Of a DNA stretch of 8,323 nucleotides, positions 6,229 through 8,323 are shown in pieces. The position numbers were made by a program, and so were the translations under genes. The notes below the pieces were generated by a model. It was not told the origin of the DNA, did no database searches, and saw nothing but the letters and a program-made list of their open reading frames with translations. The stretch lies in NCBI GenBank assembly GCA_947573745.1, contig CANPGX010000038.1, positions 1 to 8,323 on the forward strand. Reading direction: 5' to 3'. Source of the stretch: an uncultured Erysipelotrichaceae bacterium. Its GTDB lineage: Bacteria > Bacillota_I > Bacilli_A > Erysipelotrichales > Coprobacillaceae. Numbering within the stretch: the stretch's first letter is position 1; every line of letters starts with the position of its first letter.

Positions 6229-6256
6229 ATTATAGCATGTTATCTTAAAAGTACAA
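6229..6256 (-). promoter_or_regulatory. coaBC-coaX operon promoter
   Basis: On the minus strand, TTGTAC (6256-6251) and TATAAT (6234-6229) are 16 bp apart, and TGC precedes the -10, making it an extended -10 promoter. The start is predicted near 6222, about 100 nt before the coaBC start codon, so the leader includes both candidate regulatory folds. Confidence 0.7.
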
Positions 6257-6272
6257 AGTAGTAAAATAAATA

Positions 6273-6281
6273 TGCTATAAT
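6273..6281 (+). promoter_or_regulatory. extended -10 promoter of the DJ-1 family gene
   Basis: TGCTATAAT (6273-6281) is a perfect extended -10. The upstream sequence has only a weak -35 candidate (TACAAA, 6252-6257). It drives the broken DJ-1 family gene, whose AGGAGG lies at 6288-6293, and is divergent from the coaBC promoter. Confidence 0.6.
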
Positions 6282-6300
6282 AGTTTTAGGAGGTTATTAT

Positions 6301-6833
6301 ATGAAAAAAGTAGCTATATTATTTCATGAAGGATTTGAAGAGATAGAAGCATTGAGCCCTTGTGATGTTTTAAGATTCAATGTGATCTTGTAGGTATGGA
6401 ACATTCAGAGGTTGAAAGTAGTCATGGTGTTACGATTAAGATGGATAAATGTTTTGATGATAACATGGATCAGTATGATATGATCATTTTACCAGGAGGA
6501 CTTCCAGGTGCTACATTTTTAAGAGATGATGCAAGGGTGATTGAACTCATTCAACGTTATCATACACAAGGAAAATGGATTGCGGCAATTTGTGCGGCGC
6601 CGATTGTTTTTGCCAAAGCAGGCGTTACCCAAGGGAAACATGTAACAAGTTATCCTACTTTTAGAGATCATTTTACGCAAGTCATCTACCATGATCAAGA
6701 AGGTGTTATTGTTGATGGACATATGATAACAGCATGTGGTGCTGGGGTTGCTTTAGAATTTAGTTATGAAATTTTAGAGGCATTAGGGATAGATAGTCAA
6801 ACTTATCGTCAATCAATGCAATATCAAATGTAG
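6301..6833 (+). pseudogene. DJ-1/PfpI (ThiJ) family protein gene, frameshifted
   Basis: Two frames together encode one DJ-1/PfpI family protein; members include deglycases, chaperones and redox-sensing proteins. The 5' frame starts at ATG 6301, after TAGGAGG with 7 nt spacing. It encodes MKKVAILFHEGFEEIEALSP, including the conserved Glu (E16, equivalent to E18 of human DJ-1), then stops at TAG 6391-6393. The second frame continues as IQCDLVGMEHSEVESSHG from about 6375 to the stop at 6831-6833, with the nucleophile-elbow Cys in AAICAAP (codon 6591-6593). Comparing DVLR-IQCDLVGM with the family pattern DVxRRAGIxVxxxG suggests three residues are missing, so about 10 nt were lost; a single-base deletion is also possible. 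The shift is near 6373-6377. All other core motifs are intact, so the lesion is recent, a sequencing error, or less likely a programmed shift. Confidence 0.85.
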
Positions 6834-6841
6834 CAAATGTG

Positions 6842-6871
6842 TTGCGAAGTATCTGTAGCTTAATGTATAAT
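6842..6871 (+). promoter_or_regulatory. rubrerythrin promoter
   Basis: TTGCGA (6842-6847) and a perfect TATAAT (6866-6871) are 18 bp apart, in the gap after the DJ-1 family gene. The predicted start is near 6878, giving a leader of about 30 nt. I did not see a convincing PerR-type palindrome here. Confidence 0.65.
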
Positions 6872-6907
6872 ATGTTTGTAAATTTATATTGAAGGAGGAA
6901 ATTTTGA

Positions 6908-7456
6908 ATGGCAAAATGGGTATGTAGTGTTTGCGGGTATGTACATGAAGGGGATAGTGCTCCTGAAGTATGTCCAGTATGTAAAGTACCTGCAGATAAA
7001 TTTGTAAAACAAGAAGAAGGAGAAATGACTTGGGCTGCTGAACATGTTGTTGGAGTTGCTAAAGGTGTTAGTGAAGATATCATTAAAGATCTAAGAGCTA
7101 ACTTTGAAGGTGAATGTTCAGAAGTAGGTATGTACTTAGCTATGGCACGTGTTGCTCATAGAGAAGGTTATCCAGAAATTGGATTATATTATGAAAAAGC
7201 AGCTTGGGAAGAAGCAGAACATGCAGCTAAATTCGCTGAATTATTAGGTGAAGTTGTTACAGATTCAACTAAAAAGAATTTACAATTACGTGTAGATGCA
7301 GAAAATGGTGCTACAGCTGGTAAAGTAGATTTAGCTAAACGTGCAAAAGAAGCTAATTTAGATGCTATTCATGATACAGTTCATGAAATGGCTAGAGATG
7401 AAGCTAGACACGGTAGAGCATTCAAAGGTCTATTAAATAGATATTTTGGAAAATAA
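6908..7456 (+). CDS. rubrerythrin with N-terminal rubredoxin domain (reverse rubrerythrin type)
   Basis: This 182-residue cytoplasmic protein probably reduces hydrogen peroxide (and possibly oxygen) to water with electrons from NAD(P)H through redox partners, a common defence of anaerobes. The rubredoxin domain comes first: C6, C9, C22 and C25 in two CxxC pairs bind one iron. A ferritin-like four-helix domain follows from about 45. It carries diiron ligands in FEGE (66-69), EEAEH (101-105, E102 and H105), E132, and DEARH (164-168, E165 and H168). Classical rubrerythrins have rubredoxin at the C-terminus, so this is the reversed order known from clostridia. ATG 6908 has AGGAGG (6893-6898) 9 nt upstream. 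Own promoter and terminator make it monocistronic. Codons in the ferritin-like part are strongly biased (TTA, GCT, GAA), suggesting high expression. Confidence 0.95.
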   Translation: MAKWVCSVCGYVHEGDSAPEVCPVCKVPADKFVKQEEGEMTWAAEHVVGVAKGVSEDIIKDLRANFEGECSEVGMYLAMARVAHREGYPEIGLYYEKAAWEEAEHAAKFAELLGEVVTDSTKKNLQLRVDAENGATAGKVDLAKRAKEANLDAIHDTVHEMARDEARHGRAFKGLLNRYFGK

Positions 7457-7471
7457 AGCTTAATTTATGTC

Positions 7472-7502
7472 AAAAGGCTTTCTATTAAAAGAAGGCCTTT
7501 TT
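7472..7502 (+). terminator. rubrerythrin terminator
   Basis: AAAAGGCTTTCT (7472-7483) pairs with AGAAGGCCTTTT (7490-7501) through 12 bp including one G-T wobble, around a 6-nt loop, with the 3' arm running into a T tract. It begins 15 bases after the rubrerythrin stop codon. Confidence 0.85.
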
Positions 7503-7527
7503 CTTTATATTATTTTATGGTTTTGGG

Positions 7528-7556
7528 TTGACAAAGTTTATAGTCCTCTATAAAAT
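7528..7556 (+). promoter_or_regulatory. promoter of the YitT family gene
   Basis: A perfect TTGACA (7528-7533) and TAAAAT (7551-7556) are exactly 17 bp apart. The predicted start is near 7563, about 20 nt before ATG 7584. A palindrome covers the spacer and part of the -10. Confidence 0.75.
7537..7554. promoter_or_regulatory. palindrome in the YitT promoter, probable operator
   Basis: TTTATAGTCCTCTATAAA consists of perfect 7-bp half-sites separated by 4 bp. It occupies most of the -35/-10 spacer and overlaps the first four bases of the -10. A dimeric repressor bound here would block RNA polymerase. It resembles no box I can name with confidence; the spacing differs from the 7-1-7 PerR box. 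Confidence 0.5.
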
Positions 7557-7583
7557 AATGCTGAATTAAAAGAGGATAACAGC

Positions 7584-8323
7584 ATGATATTAAAAAAAGA
7601 TACAAAGCGATGTCTTAGTGTTATATTCGCTTCATTGATTGTCGCTTTAAACATGAATATTTTTGTAGAACAAGGTGGACTGGTCCCTGGGGGTTTTACA
7701 GGACTCTCTAAATTAGTTCAGCGTATATTTTTAACTTATGGACATTTAAATATTTCATTTACTGTCATTAATGTGACGTTGAATGCCATTCCTGCTATCA
7801 TAGGGTTTAAGATGGTAGGGAAAAAATTTACTTTGTTTTCTTGCTTAATGATTTTTTTAACAGGTATTTTTGTGGATATCATCCCTAATATGACTTTAAC
7901 CCATGATAGCTTACTGATTGCCGTTTTTGGTGGCGTGGTGAATGGTTTTGGATTGAGTATTGCACTAAATCAAGATACTAGTAGTGGGGGAACTGATTTT
8001 ATTGCCATGGCATTAAGCAAAAAGTTAAATATGGCAACATGGAATTTTATGCTCTGTTTCAATGCCGTTGTTATTTTAATATCTGGATATCTCTTTGGTT
8101 ATGAAGCAGCCTTGTATTCTATTATTTATCAATTTTGTTCAACGCAGATGGTCAATAGGCTACATAAGCGTTATCATCGCAAGATTTTATTTATTGTGAC
8201 TGAGCATCCTGATGAGATTAGTCATTCTATCCATTTGTCAACACATCATGGTGTTACACGATTGGGATCAAAAGGAACTTATTTAGGTAAGGATAATACT
8301 TTATTATACAGTGTTGTTAATAT
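7584..8323 (+). CDS. YitT family membrane protein (DUF161/DUF2179), partial at 3' end
   Basis: This is a predicted integral membrane protein, possibly a transporter, of the YitT family; no substrate is established. The frame is open from ATG 7584 to the right edge (246 codons), leaving perhaps 30-50 residues unseen if it has the usual family length of 280-290. Hydrophobic segments lie at about 10-28, 55-77, 83-103, 108-128 and 153-182. The family hallmarks are GGLVPGGFTGLS (31-42) and DTSSGGTDFIA (131-141), both glycine-rich stretches. From about 200 (KILFIVTEHPDEI) begins the soluble C-terminal DUF2179 domain, with HHGVTRLGSKGTY typical of it. AGAGG (7571-7575) lies 8 nt before the start. 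The gene has its own promoter with a palindromic operator and is isolated from rubrerythrin by a terminator. Confidence 0.92.
   Translation, partial: MILKKDTKRCLSVIFASLIVALNMNIFVEQGGLVPGGFTGLSKLVQRIFLTYGHLNISFTVINVTLNAIPAIIGFKMVGKKFTLFSCLMIFLTGIFVDIIPNMTLTHDSLLIAVFGGVVNGFGLSIALNQDTSSGGTDFIAMALSKKLNMATWNFMLCFNAVVILISGYLFGYEAALYSIIYQFCSTQMVNRLHKRYHRKILFIVTEHPDEISHSIHLSTHHGVTRLGSKGTYLGKDNTLLYSVVN

Noticed and set aside
6519..7083. Two minus-strand open frames (6519-6722 and 6760-7083) opposite the DJ-1 family and rubrerythrin genes.
   Set aside because: Both oppose well-recognised coding sequence, resemble no family and lack start signals; the second crosses the rubrerythrin promoter.
1..8323. 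Mobile elements, CRISPR arrays, tRNA or rRNA genes, toxin-antitoxin or defence systems.
   Set aside because: None was seen on either strand; all long stretches are explained by housekeeping-type genes and their control regions.

Overview
The window is AT-rich (roughly one third G+C by eye), with strong Shine-Dalgarno sequences, consensus sigma-A-type promoters and U-tract terminators. Together with a lipoprotein peptide-binding protein, a type III pantothenate kinase, a YitT-family membrane protein and a rubredoxin-first rubrerythrin, this points to a low-GC Gram-positive (Bacillota), most likely an anaerobe. An Erysipelotrichales-like gut bacterium would fit, but the genus is a guess. It looks like ordinary chromosome: no insertion sequence, phage gene, CRISPR array, tRNA or rRNA was recognised.

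Layout, left to right. At 1-995 (minus) lies the N-terminal, nitrilase-type glutaminase part of glutamine-dependent NAD+ synthetase (nadE), cut by the left edge. Its promoter overlaps a divergent one serving a two-gene unit: a small zinc-ribbon membrane protein (1080-1463) and an alpha/beta hydrolase (1473-2177) whose expected catalytic histidine is a tyrosine. A strong terminator at 2263-2306 closes that unit. A peptide-binding lipoprotein of the OppA family (2475-4133) follows, with its own promoter and a perfect 11-bp hairpin at the predicted 5' end of its mRNA. No transporter permease or ATPase gene lies beside it.

Convergent to oppA is the CoA operon coaBC-coaX (6120-4152, minus). It encodes three steps: pantothenate phosphorylation (CoaX), then cysteine addition and decarboxylation (CoaBC). 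The two genes overlap by 17 bases, and coaX ends inside the bidirectional terminator it shares with oppA. The ~100-nt coaBC leader is the most interesting structure here. A 14-bp terminator-like hairpin sits just before the ribosome-binding site, and an upstream segment is complementary to that hairpin's 5' arm, so two mutually exclusive folds are possible. This is the architecture of a transcription attenuator or riboswitch.

Divergent from coaBC is a DJ-1/PfpI family gene (6301-6833) broken by a frameshift that looks like a small deletion. Then come a monocistronic rubrerythrin with rubredoxin at the N-terminus (6908-7456, peroxide/oxygen defence) with promoter and terminator, and a YitT-family membrane protein (7584 to the right edge, partial). 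The YitT promoter has a perfect TTGACA and an 18-bp palindrome lying across its spacer and -10, a probable operator.
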